Assembly: GCA_030525785.1 (NCBI GenBank)
Contig: JAUNEA010000002.1
Span: 186,001 to 250,000, forward strand
DNA from: Cardiobacteriaceae bacterium
GTDB taxonomy: Bacteria > Pseudomonadota > Gammaproteobacteria > Cardiobacteriales > Cardiobacteriaceae
Length of the DNA: 64,000 nucleotides
Direction: 5' to 3'
Numbering within the stretch: position 1 is the first letter of the stretch; every line of letters begins with the position of its first letter. Of this stretch, positions 36,982 to 47,481 are shown piece after piece. The notes below the pieces were generated by a model. That model saw nothing but the letters and a program-made list of their open reading frames with translations, was not told the DNA's origin and ran no database searches. The position numbers and the translations under genes were made by a program.

Positions 36982-37758
36982 ATGAGTGATAAAGCTTATT
37001 TTGATGCGATTGCTGCCGTATTTTTGCGAAATATTTACCAAAATCCCAAAGGGGCGGTGAGGCTTGCGATTTTGCAACGCGATTTGATGCCTTATGTGCA
37101 AACCGACAAAGCGCTTACCGTATTAGATGTTGGCGGCGGGAGTTCGCCGATTGGGCTTTGGTTGGCGAGTTTGGGGCATGAGGTTTGGGTGGTTGATGTG
37201 GCGGAGGAATTGTTGAACGAGGGGCGCAAAGTGGCAGAACAAAGCGCTTTGTTCAATATCCATTTTCAGCACGGCAATGCTTTTGAATTATCCGAACTTT
37301 TGGGAGAAAAGCGCTTTGATGTGGTGTGTTGTCATGCGGTTTTGGAATGGGTGAGCGAGGGGTTTGAATTGTTGCAGGTTTTAAACGATAGGCTGAAGCC
37401 AGAGGGGATTTTGTCGTTGTTGTTTTACAATCAAAGCGCTTTGCATTTTGCTCAGCATGTTTTTGGCAATTTTCATTATATTGACCGTGGCTTTGTTGCC
37501 AAACGAAAAAGCGCCAAGCTTACGCCACAATATGCCAAAACCCCCGAGCAAGTAGCGCAATGGTTAGATGATTTGGGGCTAAAGCGCTTGGTTCGTTCGC
37601 CTGTTCGTTGTTTTTACGATTATATGAAAAGCCAAGATCGAGAACGGCACACTGTGGAGGAGTTGGTAGCAAGAGAAATGGCGTTGGCGCAAGATGAATG
37701 TTATTTAGCCGTGGCGCGTTATGTGCATGAGGTGCGACGTGGTTATTTTGCATCTTAG
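36982..37758 (+). CDS. cmoM: tRNA 5-carboxymethoxyuridine methyltransferase
   Basis: SAM-dependent methyltransferase that makes the methyl ester of cmo5U at the tRNA wobble position (CmoM, formerly SmtA). The SAM motif VLDVGGGSSPIGLWLASLGH is near residues 41-60, with an acidic VVDV end to the next strand; the N-terminal YFDAIAAVFLRNIYQNPKGA matches the CmoM entry helix. The ATG at 36982 has GGGGGAA upstream; the frame extends ten codons further without a start signal. 258 residues. The 70 bp before it are shared with divergent pncB. Confidence 0.88.
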   Translation: MSDKAYFDAIAAVFLRNIYQNPKGAVRLAILQRDLMPYVQTDKALTVLDVGGGSSPIGLWLASLGHEVWVVDVAEELLNEGRKVAEQSALFNIHFQHGNAFELSELLGEKRFDVVCCHAVLEWVSEGFELLQVLNDRLKPEGILSLLFYNQSALHFAQHVFGNFHYIDRGFVAKRKSAKLTPQYAKTPEQVAQWLDDLGLKRLVRSPVRCFYDYMKSQDRERHTVEELVAREMALAQDECYLAVARYVHEVRRGYFAS

Positions 37759-37761
37759 GGC

Positions 37762-37790
37762 TTGACGCAATCGTTTTTGGTGCGTAATGT
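37762..37790 (+). promoter_or_regulatory. Candidate promoter for ilvIHC
   Basis: TTGACG (37762-37767), 17 bp, TAATGT (37785-37790). The match to sigma-70 is good in the -35 and moderate in the -10. It would give a leader of about 115 nt containing two palindrome copies. I see no leader peptide rich in branched-chain codons. Confidence 0.4.
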
Positions 37791-37845
37791 TAGCCCTTCA
37801 GCTTTATCAAAAGACTGGCGGTCAAAATCCAAGAGTATCCCATAA

Positions 37846-37881
37846 CAAAGCGCTTTGACGAGGTTTGTACAAAGCGCTTTG
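37846..37881. repeat. Paired palindrome copies in the ilvI leader
   Basis: CAAAGCGCTTTG at 37846-37857 and again at 37870-37881. They can fold as one hairpin with 12-bp arms in the leader, about 30 bases before the ilvI start. No T-run follows, so termination is not implied. Confidence 0.6.
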
Positions 37882-37912
37882 TTCATGGTCTAACAACATA
37901 CGAAGAGGCTAT

Positions 37913-39661
37913 ATGGTTAAGAGAAAACATCAAATGACGGGTGCGGATATTGTGGTTGAGTCGCTGCTCGCAGAAGGGGTGGATTATGTATTTGGTTACC
38001 CAGGTGGCGCAGTGTTGCATATTTATGACGCATTATTTAAACGCCCAGAACTCAAACATATTTTGGTGCGCCATGAACAAGGCGCGTTGCATGCGGCAGA
38101 TGGTTATGCGCGAGCCAGTGGTAAGGTTGGGGTAGCATTGGTTACCTCAGGACCGGGTTTAACCAATGCGGTAACAGGCATCGCAACAGCTTATGCCGAT
38201 TCTATTCCTATGGTGGTTATTTCAGGACAAGTGCCATCAAGCTTGATTGGTAACGATGCCTTTCAAGAAGTCGATGCAGTGGGGATTACGCGCCCTGTGG
38301 TGAAGCATAGCTTTTTGGTGAAAGATGTGAATCAATTAGCGATAACCATGAAAAAGGCATTCCATATTGCCTCCACAGGAAGACCAGGCCCTGTGTTGGT
38401 AGATATTCCTAAAGATGTTACTGCTGCTCAAGCACCATTCATCTACCCTGATACCATTGAAATGCGTTCTTATAAGCCAACAACAGAAGGGCATATTGGG
38501 CAAATCAAACGTGCTTTGAAATCCTTGCAAAAGGCGAAGCGACCCATGCTGTATTCAGGAGGGGGTGTGGTGATTGATAATGCTCATGCTGAGATGACAG
38601 AATTGGCAAAGCGCTTAAATCTTCCTGTCACCAATACGCTCATGGGCTTAGGAGCATTTCCTGCAAGCGATAAACAATTTTTGGGTATGCTTGGTATGCA
38701 TGGTACTTATGAAGCCAATTTAGCCATGCATCATTGTGATGTGCTGTTTGCAGTAGGCGCTCGTTTTGATGACCGTGTGACGGGGAATTTGGAGAAATTC
38801 TGCCCTTATGCAGAAATTATTCATATTGATATTGACCCTTCTTCTATCGCTAAGAATGTGAAAGTGCATATTCCTATTGTGGGTTCGGTTAAATCAGTTT
38901 TAAGCACGATGTTGAATTTGCTCAATGATGAACGCGAGCAAGAAGATATTTCAGCGTGGTGGAAACAAATTGAAGAATGGCGTTCCGTACAATGTTTGGG
39001 TTATGAGAAAACTGAAAATGCCATTAAGCCACAGCAAGTAATTGAGTTATTGCATGAATTAACAGGTGGCGATGCTGTGATTACTTCAGATGTGGGTCAG
39101 CATCAAATGTGGGCAGCACAATATTATGGCTTTGATTTGCCACGCCGTTGGATTAATTCGGGTGGCTTAGGCACAATGGGCTTTGGTTATCCTGCGGCAT
39201 TGGGCGCAAAATTAGCTAATCCTGAAAAAGATGTTTTTTGTATCACAGGTGATGGCTCTATCCAAATGATGCTCCAAGAAATGACAACAGCTTTGCAATA
39301 CCATATACCTGTTAAAATTATTTGTTTGAATAATCGTTATTTGGGTATGGTTCGCCAATGGCAAGAAATGTTTTACGATAAACGTTATTCCATGAGCTAT
39401 ATGGAATCTTTGCCTGATTTTGTTAAATTGGCAGAGGCCTATGGACATACGGGTATACGCATCACAGACCCCAAAACGCTTACCTCACAATTGAAAGAGG
39501 TTATTGCGATGAAGGATAAAACTGTCTTTGTGGAAATTATTACAGAACGGGAAGAAAATGTATTCCCTATGATTCCAGCAGGCGGAAGTCAATCGGAAGT
39601 GATTTTGTCAAAACATGCGAAAATGGGCAATGGTTCTAGTGAAGGAATGGTATTGGTATGA
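37913..39661 (+). CDS. ilvI: Acetolactate synthase, large subunit
   Basis: Catalytic subunit of acetohydroxyacid synthase, which makes acetolactate and acetohydroxybutyrate, the first common step for valine, leucine and isoleucine; it binds ThDP, FAD and magnesium. Seen: the ThDP glutamate region [20 protein letters not shown] near residues 49-68, the central FAD-binding domain, and the C-terminal [12 protein letters not shown] and [16 protein letters not shown] ThDP motifs. The ATG at 37913 has GAAGAGG upstream; 582 residues. The next gene starts four bases before its stop. Only one palindrome copy (about 38606) occurs. Confidence 0.97.
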   Translation: MVKRKHQMTGADIVVESLLAEGVDYVFGYPGGAVLHIYDALFKRPELKHILVRHEQGALHAADGYARASGKVGVALVTSGPGLTNAVTGIATAYADSIPMVVISGQVPSSLIGNDAFQEVDAVGITRPVVKHSFLVKDVNQLAITMKKAFHIASTGRPGPVLVDIPKDVTAAQAPFIYPDTIEMRSYKPTTEGHIGQIKRALKSLQKAKRPMLYSGGGVVIDNAHAEMTELAKRLNLPVTNTLMGLGAFPASDKQFLGMLGMHGTYEANLAMHHCDVLFAVGARFDDRVTGNLEKFCPYAEIIHIDIDPSSIAKNVKVHIPIVGSVKSVLSTMLNLLNDEREQEDISAWWKQIEEWRSVQCLGYEKTENAIKPQQVIELLHELTGGDAVITSDVGQHQMWAAQYYGFDLPRRWINSGGLGTMGFGYPAALGAKLANPEKDVFCITGDGSIQMMLQEMTTALQYHIPVKIICLNNRYLGMVRQWQEMFYDKRYSMSYMESLPDFVKLAEAYGHTGIRITDPKTLTSQLKEVIAMKDKTVFVEIITEREENVFPMIPAGGSQSEVILSKHAKMGNGSSEGMVLV

Positions 39662-40167
39662 GTACAATTAAACGGCATATTGTTTCCTTATTGTTGGAAA
39701 ATGAGGCAGGGGCATTGTCTCGTGTGGTGGGGTTATTCTCAGCACGAGGATTTAATATTGACAGTTTAAACGTTGCTCCTACCCAAGACCCAACCATTTC
39801 ACGCTTAACTTTGGTTACTCATTGCGATGACCATATTATTGAGCAAATCAATAAACAGCTGAATAAATTGGTAGAAGTTATTAAATTGGTTAATATCGAA
39901 GAGCATGAATTGATTGACCGCGATATGATGATGGTCAAAGTGATTGCTGATGAAAAAGAACGTGCGGGTATTTTGCAAATTGTTGATGTATTTCGTGCGC
40001 GTGTGGTGGATATGCACCCCACAACTTTGGTCATTGAAATCAGCGGAAGCCCACGCAAACTCGATGCCTTTTTGAATATGCTTGATCATCGTAAAATTCG
40101 TGAAATGGCGCGAACAGGTGTGACAGGTGTTGCAGTAACAGGCTCTGGCAAGTGCTTGGATTTATAA
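39658..40167 (+). CDS. ilvH: Acetolactate synthase, small subunit
   Basis: Regulatory subunit giving valine feedback inhibition and full activity to IlvI. The N-terminal ACT domain ([20 protein letters not shown], with [12 protein letters not shown]) occupies about residues 5-80; the C-terminal half is the second ferredoxin-like domain. 169 residues, as in IlvH. It overlaps ilvI by four bases (ATGA), indicating translational coupling. Confidence 0.96.
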   Translation: MSTIKRHIVSLLLENEAGALSRVVGLFSARGFNIDSLNVAPTQDPTISRLTLVTHCDDHIIEQINKQLNKLVEVIKLVNIEEHELIDRDMMMVKVIADEKERAGILQIVDVFRARVVDMHPTTLVIEISGSPRKLDAFLNMLDHRKIREMARTGVTGVAVTGSGKCLDL

Positions 40168-41253
<1,086 letters not shown>

Positions 41254-41267
41254 TTTTAACCGAACTC

Positions 41268-41293
41268 AAAAGCCACCCTTCGGGTGGCTTTTC
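41268..41293 (+). terminator. Intrinsic terminator after ilvC
   Basis: AAAAGCCACC / GGTGGCTTTT with loop CTTCG, followed by CTT and T-rich sequence; ends the ilvIHC operon. Confidence 0.88.
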
Positions 41294-41345
41294 TTACGTT
41301 TGAAGCAGGGTAACAAAGCGCTTTGGGATAATGGGGAGAAGAAAG

Positions 41346-42587
41346 ATGGTGAAAAATTTATTGAAAATAAAAGGCTTGCTGTGGCTGAGTATGATTTTGA
41401 GTTTATCAATACAGGCGCAAACGGCAAAAAGCTCTACAGACTGGCTCTTATCTGCGGTTGATTTGATGCAAAGTGGTTACCGAGAACAGCATAAAGGTCT
41501 TAAATTTAAACAGCTGCAACACAGTATGGGTAACAATCTGAAAATATTTGAATTTACCGAGAAAAATCCCTCCGAATTTGTGGGAAAGCGAGTGTTCTTT
41601 TTGCAGAATGGACAATGTGTAACAGATGCCGAAGTTAATTTGCCTGAATACCGTCATTATGTCATGAGCAGGCAGAAGCATATGCCACAAAGGCGCTCTT
41701 GTTTTCGCGTGACCTCCCAAGATTTAAAGCGCTTTGAAGCTTTATGGGCAGCAGGAGAAGCCTCTCAGGACATCAAGGCTTTATCGCCTGCGAATAATCA
41801 ACAATGCGAGGATTTTCAAAAGGCTTTACCACCAGAGTATCATCGGGTTGATGTAGAGTTGGTAGCAGGGGCTGGGCATGAATTACCACGCGATTTCCAA
41901 ATTGCTGATGATCAATACAGCGGCGGTATAACCTTTCACACCAAGCTAAACGTTCATTATCCTGATAAGGAGGCGGTAGTGTTGGTGTTGAAGAGTTACT
42001 ATCCAAATGTTTGGGATATTGCTCAGGCAGGAGCCAATAATATCAAAGCGCTTTATTTGACAGGTTATCATCAATCGACTGTCATTGGCTTGCCTGATGA
42101 GATTCCGATTTTGCGTCATTCGTACGATGTGCCAAAGTGTACGTTCTCTTATGGTGGCGTGCCTGAGGGTATGAAGGCTGCCGCAGAGAATGTCAAAATA
42201 ACACGCCAAAGCGCTTACCATCATGAACAAGGATTGTTACTGGGTTCTGAGTCTGCCCATTGGGAACGTCATGGGAAATTGGAAACGGTGCAGAAAACAG
42301 GGAAACTCGACGGCGAGGCAGGAGTGCAACAATTGGTAACGCAAAGTGCTTTGACTCCAATGAGTAGCCATAAGATAGATGCTTTTTTTGGGCGTGAACC
42401 AAAAGATGAGGATAGAGGGGTTTATGGCTATCAGGTTAATCAAGCGATTGAATTGCCTGATAATATGTATGGTGGTTATGCGACGGTTTTATTTTTACCT
42501 GATGATGTCGAGATACCACAAGGTGATTTTGGACATAATACTTTCTATCTGCCTTCAGGTTTGTGTTGGGGGGCAGCATGTCCATGA
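41346..42587 (+). CDS. Secreted protein of unknown function upstream of epmA
   Basis: I do not recognise a family for this 413-residue protein. A signal peptide is clear (basic start, hydrophobic SMILSLSIQA, then a cleavage site near residue 27). The mature part is polar. Its middle holds a repeat-like core, VVLVLKSYYPNVWDIAQAGA followed by YLTGYHQSTVIGLP, that recalls a sandwich domain seen in other secreted proteins, though I cannot name it. Six cysteines occur in the mature part. The ATG at 41346 has GGGAGAAG upstream. The 3' end overlaps epmA by about ten bases, so epmA may be translated from the same message. Confidence 0.78.
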   Translation: MVKNLLKIKGLLWLSMILSLSIQAQTAKSSTDWLLSAVDLMQSGYREQHKGLKFKQLQHSMGNNLKIFEFTEKNPSEFVGKRVFFLQNGQCVTDAEVNLPEYRHYVMSRQKHMPQRRSCFRVTSQDLKRFEALWAAGEASQDIKALSPANNQQCEDFQKALPPEYHRVDVELVAGAGHELPRDFQIADDQYSGGITFHTKLNVHYPDKEAVVLVLKSYYPNVWDIAQAGANNIKALYLTGYHQSTVIGLPDEIPILRHSYDVPKCTFSYGGVPEGMKAAAENVKITRQSAYHHEQGLLLGSESAHWERHGKLETVQKTGKLDGEAGVQQLVTQSALTPMSSHKIDAFFGREPKDEDRGVYGYQVNQAIELPDNMYGGYATVLFLPDDVEIPQGDFGHNTFYLPSGLCWGAACP

Positions 42588-43504
42588 TAGGTCAGACCAG
42601 AGATTATCTCGTTCAACGGGCAAACATGATAGCCAGCGTACGTGATTTTTTTGCTAAGAGGCAGGTTTTGGAAGTGGATACAGTAATGCTTACTCCTGCG
42701 GGCAATCCTGAACCTAATTTGGCAAATGTGCAAACACAAGATGGCTCTTATTTACATACTTCGCCAGAATTTGCGATGAAAACGCTACTATCTTACGGTT
42801 CTGGAGATATTTTTCAGCTGTGTCATGTGTTTCGTGATGAAGAGGTTGGGCAGCGACATTTGCGCGAATTCATGATGTTGGAATGGTACCGTTTGGGCTT
42901 TAATCATGAAGATTTGATGGCGGAGGTTGCAACGTTGGTGAAAATACTGCTGCCTCATTATCAGGATTTTGGGATAGAGCAATTAGACTATGAATGGTTG
43001 TTTGAGCATTATGTGGGATTGAGGCTTGGTCAGACCAGCGACGAGCAACTCAAGGAGTTTTGCGCAAAGCGCTTTGTTGGCTCTGAGCGATGGAATTTAA
43101 GTCGAGATGGTTATCTGGATTTGCTTTTTAGCCATGAAATACAGCCTCGTTTGGGGCAAAGCGCTTTGAGTTTTGTGGTGAATTATCCATCATCACAAGC
43201 TTCATTAGCGCGTTTGATTGAGGTTGATGGTCAGACCAAAGCCGCGCGATTTGAGCTGTTTATCAAAGGGCTTGAGTTATGCAATGGTTTTTGGGAACTT
43301 ACCAATCGCATGGAGCAACAAAAGCGCTTTGAAGACGAAAATCAACGCAGAGCTGAGCTTGGTCTGCCTGAAGTTTTGATTGATGAGCAATTGTTGGCGG
43401 CATTGGAACGCGGTTTGCCTGATTGTGCAGGTGTCGCGGTAGGCTTTGATCGCGTTGTAATGCTTAGAATGGGTGTGACAGATATTCGCGAATTGTATGT
43501 TTAG
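42578..43504 (+). CDS. epmA: Elongation factor P (R)-beta-lysine ligase
   Basis: EpmA (PoxA/GenX) charges elongation factor P with beta-lysine. It is a truncated class II lysyl-tRNA synthetase core with motif 2 FRDEEVGQRHLREFMMLEWY (near residues 83-102) and motif 3 GVAVGFDRVVMLRMGV near the end; the anticodon domain is absent. 308 residues. The start is either the ATG at 42578 (GGGGGG five bases upstream) or the ATG at 42584, which overlaps the upstream stop as ATGA. epmB and efp are not in the window. Three copies of GGTCAGACCA lie inside this gene. Confidence 0.96.
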   Translation: MSMIGQTRDYLVQRANMIASVRDFFAKRQVLEVDTVMLTPAGNPEPNLANVQTQDGSYLHTSPEFAMKTLLSYGSGDIFQLCHVFRDEEVGQRHLREFMMLEWYRLGFNHEDLMAEVATLVKILLPHYQDFGIEQLDYEWLFEHYVGLRLGQTSDEQLKEFCAKRFVGSERWNLSRDGYLDLLFSHEIQPRLGQSALSFVVNYPSSQASLARLIEVDGQTKAARFELFIKGLELCNGFWELTNRMEQQKRFEDENQRRAELGLPEVLIDEQLLAALERGLPDCAGVAVGFDRVVMLRMGVTDIRELYV

Positions 43505-43507
43505 GAG

Positions 43508-43547
43508 AAAGCGCTTTGGTCGGGATTTGCTCTGACCAAAGCGCTTT
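43508..43547. repeat. Extended palindrome-pair hairpin between epmA and the phosphate transporter
   Basis: AAAGCGCTTTGGTC (43508-43521) and GACCAAAGCGCTTT (43534-43547) form 14 bp of perfect pairing around a 12-base loop, between convergent genes. The GGTC/GACC extension shows selection for a hairpin beyond the palindrome itself. Confidence 0.75.
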
Positions 43548-43555
43548 GTGATAGC

Positions 43556-45076
43556 TTAGCTAAAAGATAAGTAGAAAATGACACAAGATAGAGCAGATAA
43601 AACAGCTGCCACAGGAACGGTAACCATCCAAGCTAAGGCAATGGGTTTCATCAAGCGCCAATTGGCATTGTTATTGACCAAACCAATACCTAAGACAGCA
43701 CCCACCAAAATATGAGTACTGGATACGGGAAGACCTAAAGAAGAAGCCAGTAAGACAACGATGGCAGAGGATAATTCTGCTGTAAAGCCTGAAGCAGGGC
43801 TCATCTCGGCTAAATGTGTGCCAACTGTAGCAATCACTTCTTTACCAATAAACCATAAGCCTACAATTAGAGCAAAGCCAAACATCAGCATGGCAATGAA
43901 AGGGATTGGGGAAGTGGTTTGCATACTTTCGGTACGTAAAACCTCTAAAATTGCTGCAAAAGGACCAATAGCATTGGCAATATCATTGGAGCCATGGCTG
44001 AAAGCAAAGCAGGAAGCCGTTAAAACCTGCATCCAGCTGAAGAAAATATAGCTGGCACGCGTGATTTCAAAGCTACGATAACGTTTACCAAAACGATAAG
44101 CGACAAACCAAGCGCCAAAACCAATTAGGCTGAAGAGAATAAAGTATTCTGTATTGCTGAATTTAAGGTCAAGATTTTCTAACCCTTTGAAAATTAACAT
44201 GTAAGCAACGGCAATGGTGCTGAACATGGCAATCAAGGGTAGATAATGGCGTAAAGCTCTTCTGGCTAAAGCGCGTTCTGCATCAGTTTCTGGGGCATGG
44301 TGTTGAACTTTTCCTGCCAACATGGTTTGAATTTTTTCCAAGCGCTCTGCCATTTTAACGTGGACAGGTTCAGAGGAACGGCGGAAAATACTGGCGCGAC
44401 GAGCATAAGCGATATGATCATCAATATCTCCATGCATCAAAACGTGTTTTTTAATCAAAGAGAAAACGACATAGGACATCAAACCGCCGAGTACAGGAGA
44501 AATCACCCACGAAATGGCAATTTGCCCGATCTGTGACCATTTCACAGCATTCAAAGGTGCGTTATGTTCGATAAGAATACCTAAAACCAGTGAAGCGCCA
44601 ACAATAGCTCCAATGATGGAATGAGTAGTAGAAACAGGCCAACCATGTTTTGTTGCAAACAGTAGCCATGCCGCTGCTGCAATCAAAGCGCTCATCATGA
44701 TGTAGATGAATTCAAAGGTACCAATACCTAATTGATGGACATCGACAATGCCGTTACGAATGGTGTTTGTGACACTTGTACCTGCAATTAATGCGCCAGA
44801 TACTTCAAAAACCGCTGCAATGGCAAGAGCTTGGGTTACGGATAAGGTTCCTGCACCAACAGATGTTCCAAAGGAATTGGCTACATCGTTGCCACCAATG
44901 TTGAATGCCATGAAAATGCCAAAAAGGGCAGCTAAAATCAGTAAGAAGGGATGATGGTAATGGGTGTATCCAAGTCCCCAGAAAATAAATAGGATAACCG
45001 ATAGGCAAAATACCATAGCTAAGCTACGGTTAAATAAGGTCATCTTATCTAAGGTTGGGTTTGAGATATTGACCAT
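43556..45076 (-). CDS. Pit-family inorganic phosphate transporter
   Basis: Low-affinity phosphate or phosphate-metal transporter of the PiT (Pho4) family. The paired signatures appear twice: AFNIGGNDVANSFGTSVGAG near residue 57, and FSHGSNDIANAIGPFAAILE near 367. A long cytoplasmic loop (about 215-285) with charged residues separates the halves. 506 residues with about ten helices. AAAGGATT lies before the ATG at 45076. A PhoU-like regulator is not adjacent. Confidence 0.93.
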   Translation of the reverse strand: MVNISNPTLDKMTLFNRSLAMVFCLSVILFIFWGLGYTHYHHPFLLILAALFGIFMAFNIGGNDVANSFGTSVGAGTLSVTQALAIAAVFEVSGALIAGTSVTNTIRNGIVDVHQLGIGTFEFIYIMMSALIAAAAWLLFATKHGWPVSTTHSIIGAIVGASLVLGILIEHNAPLNAVKWSQIGQIAISWVISPVLGGLMSYVVFSLIKKHVLMHGDIDDHIAYARRASIFRRSSEPVHVKMAERLEKIQTMLAGKVQHHAPETDAERALARRALRHYLPLIAMFSTIAVAYMLIFKGLENLDLKFSNTEYFILFSLIGFGAWFVAYRFGKRYRSFEITRASYIFFSWMQVLTASCFAFSHGSNDIANAIGPFAAILEVLRTESMQTTSPIPFIAMLMFGFALIVGLWFIGKEVIATVGTHLAEMSPASGFTAELSSAIVVLLASSLGLPVSSTHILVGAVLGIGLVNNNANWRLMKPIALAWMVTVPVAAVLSALSCVIFYLSFS

Positions 45077-45115
45077 AGAAAATCCTTTGTTTTAAAACGA
45101 ATAAGGGAATACTGA

Positions 45116-46225
45116 TTAAACCAAAGCGCTTTGTGCTAAATCGGTTGGTGATTCTGCCAGAGGCTCTCGTTCGTGTCGGTACCACGTTTGCATAATAGCT
45201 TTGACCAAAGTAGCTAAGGGAATGGCGAAGAAAATTCCCCAGAATCCCCATAAGCCACCAAAGACCAGCACCGCAATGATAATTGCAACAGGGTGAATGT
45301 TAACCGCCTCTGAAAAAATGAGTGGTACCAAAATATTGCCGTCAATAATTTGAATGATAAAGTACAAAGCTACAATCCAATAGAAATCTGAGTTTAAACC
45401 AAATTGAGCATAAGCAACCAACACCACAGGAACGGTAACTACTGTTGCGCCAATGTAAGGGATTAAAACCGATAATCCCACCATAAAGCTTAGTAATAGC
45501 CAATATTGTAATCCAAACAAATAGAATGGAACTAGGCAAGCTAGCCAAATAGCAATAATTTCGATAAATTTCCCTCGAATATAGTTGCCAATTTGAATAT
45601 CAACTTCTGTCCAAATTTCCTGAATAAACTGTCGATTTTTGGGTAAAAAGGTGTCTCCTAACCAAGAGAGAATAAGTTTTTTGTCTTTTAAAAAAAAGAA
45701 AATTAGCAGAGGAACCAAAATCGCATAAATTAAAAGAGTCATCATGGCGAGTAAAGAAGAAACCAAACGATTGGATAATAAATCGCGACTGAATTTGGTC
45801 ATCTCGCTGCTCATACTTGATAACAACTCTTGTGCATCGCTTTGGCTGAATAAACTAGGGTAGTGTTGTACAAAACGCATGAGCTGATCTTCTGCAATCT
45901 GTGCATATTCAGGAATGGCAATGATAAAGCGCCGTCCTTGGTCAATAATTGCAGGAACAACTGCCAAAACACTGTAAACCAAGAGAGTAAAAAAGGTAAA
46001 GAAAACTACATAAACAGCGAAATGTCGGCGAACACCAAGCCGTTCAAATTTATGAATTAATCCTTCTAATAAATAAGCCAAGATAATGGAAATAATGACA
46101 GGCATTAGCCAGTCACTCATAAAATAAAGAATTGCCCCTAAGCCGCCGAAGAAAATCAGTAAAGCAACCCATGAAGGGTTGCTTAAGAGTCGGTTTAAAG
46201 GATACCACAAAGATGTATGAGTCAT
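45116..46225 (-). CDS. AI-2E family (PerM-like) membrane protein
   Basis: A 369-residue polytopic membrane protein of the AI-2E/PerM family, with four hydrophobic segments before and four after a central polar region (about residues 100-155). The C-terminal GFWGIFFAIPLATLVKAIMQ is a family hallmark. Proposed roles range from autoinducer export to ion transport, so none is assigned. The ribosome binding site is weak. It lies between hemY and the phosphate transporter on the same strand. Confidence 0.87.
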   Translation of the reverse strand: MTHTSLWYPLNRLLSNPSWVALLIFFGGLGAILYFMSDWLMPVIISIILAYLLEGLIHKFERLGVRRHFAVYVVFFTFFTLLVYSVLAVVPAIIDQGRRFIIAIPEYAQIAEDQLMRFVQHYPSLFSQSDAQELLSSMSSEMTKFSRDLLSNRLVSSLLAMMTLLIYAILVPLLIFFFLKDKKLILSWLGDTFLPKNRQFIQEIWTEVDIQIGNYIRGKFIEIIAIWLACLVPFYLFGLQYWLLLSFMVGLSVLIPYIGATVVTVPVVLVAYAQFGLNSDFYWIVALYFIIQIIDGNILVPLIFSEAVNIHPVAIIIAVLVFGGLWGFWGIFFAIPLATLVKAIMQTWYRHEREPLAESPTDLAQSALV

Positions 46226-46236
46226 AAAATAGAAGA

Positions 46237-47466
46237 TTAGCCAGTAGAATGAGGGAGTAAAGTACCTTGTAAGGCTTGACTTGGGGCTAAGCTTTGGCGA
46301 TAAGCATTAAGCGCTGCTTCAGGTTGTCCCAACGCTTCTAATGTTTGAGCTAATAGACCAAAGGCCTCACGAGTGGGTTGTAAGGCGAGGGCTTGCTCGA
46401 TGGTTTGTAGAGCAATATCGTAAACTTGAGCATCGAATGCGATTTTAGCTTTTGCGTATAGGAAAATAGCATAAGAGGCATCATGTTCAGAGATTTGTGA
46501 ACCCAAATCCGTAATGAAAGCCAAACGTTGTTTGAAATCGCCATAGGCTAGTTGGCTTAAGGCTTGAATATACGCCAAATCAGCTTGCTTTTTGATTTGT
46601 TGTACAAGTAATTGTTCTGCTTCATGTGGGTGTTGATTTTCAACCAATGCGCCAGCATATTGCAAAATCATTTCTTTATCAGCGCGTAAATCAGCAGACA
46701 AACTTTTCCATGCTTGTTCAAGTTCAGCAAAGCTCTCTTTTGCAGCGCTATGATTCAAAAGCGCTTTAGCATAAAGACGTTTGCGTTCCTCAAATTCTTT
46801 TTTGGGCAAATAATCACTTAACTTACTTAAATTGTGCCATGCTTTATCCCATTGTTGAGAAGCTTGGAATAATTGGTCTTGTAAGCTGATGATTTTAGGA
46901 TTTTTGGGTTCATTGGCAACCAAAGCGCTTAGAATTTTTTCTGCTTGTGCATAATGACCATCGTGCAGTGCAATTTCAGCTTCTGTTAAGCTATTACCAT
47001 AGCGATTTCCAGAATGTTTGCGAGCATTTAAGAGATATTGGTCACGGCGGTCAAAAGCGCCTTGTTTATCAGCAGCAATGGCAGCATTTTCAAAATAAAC
47101 CACGCTGGAGAGATTGAGTTCTTGAGCCAATTCACCACCATAAGCCAGATGTTTTTCAGCTTGGCGATAATGCCCAGCAATCATTTCTTCTAAGCCTTTG
47201 CGTAATAAATTTTGGGCTTTGTAGGTTTTGCGTACTTGTGCATTGCGACTGAAAATCTCTGGGGTTTTCCATAAGAAATACAAAAATTTCAATACATAAA
47301 AAACCACCATACTGCTGATGAACATAAACAGAGAGCCTAAAATAAGGCTTGTTCGAACGGTATATTCAGGGAATTCGATTTTAAATGCAACAGGGAACTC
47401 GTTGATTTGAATGCCTACAAATACAGAAATCACCAGAAACACCAAAAGCAATAAATATCTAAGCAT
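46237..47466 (-). CDS. hemY: HemY-like TPR protein
   Basis: Membrane-anchored tetratricopeptide protein associated with late haem synthesis genes; it is not the Gram-positive protoporphyrinogen oxidase of the same name. Two hydrophobic segments (about residues 1-20 and 40-65) form the HemY N-terminal domain (LLLLVFLVISVFVGIQINEF). The rest is helical TPR repeats. 409 residues. GGGAG lies before the ATG at 47466, 16 bases downstream of hemX. The order hemC-hemD-hemX-hemY is the classic cluster. Confidence 0.93.
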   Translation of the reverse strand: MLRYLLLLVFLVISVFVGIQINEFPVAFKIEFPEYTVRTSLILGSLFMFISSMVVFYVLKFLYFLWKTPEIFSRNAQVRKTYKAQNLLRKGLEEMIAGHYRQAEKHLAYGGELAQELNLSSVVYFENAAIAADKQGAFDRRDQYLLNARKHSGNRYGNSLTEAEIALHDGHYAQAEKILSALVANEPKNPKIISLQDQLFQASQQWDKAWHNLSKLSDYLPKKEFEERKRLYAKALLNHSAAKESFAELEQAWKSLSADLRADKEMILQYAGALVENQHPHEAEQLLVQQIKKQADLAYIQALSQLAYGDFKQRLAFITDLGSQISEHDASYAIFLYAKAKIAFDAQVYDIALQTIEQALALQPTREAFGLLAQTLEALGQPEAALNAYRQSLAPSQALQGTLLPHSTG

Positions 47467-47481
47467 ATTAGTCTCCCTCTA

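Noticed and set aside
37760-37913. Attenuator leader peptide before ilvI
   Set aside because: No short frame rich in Ile, Val or Leu codons followed by alternative hairpins could be found; only the palindrome pair is present.
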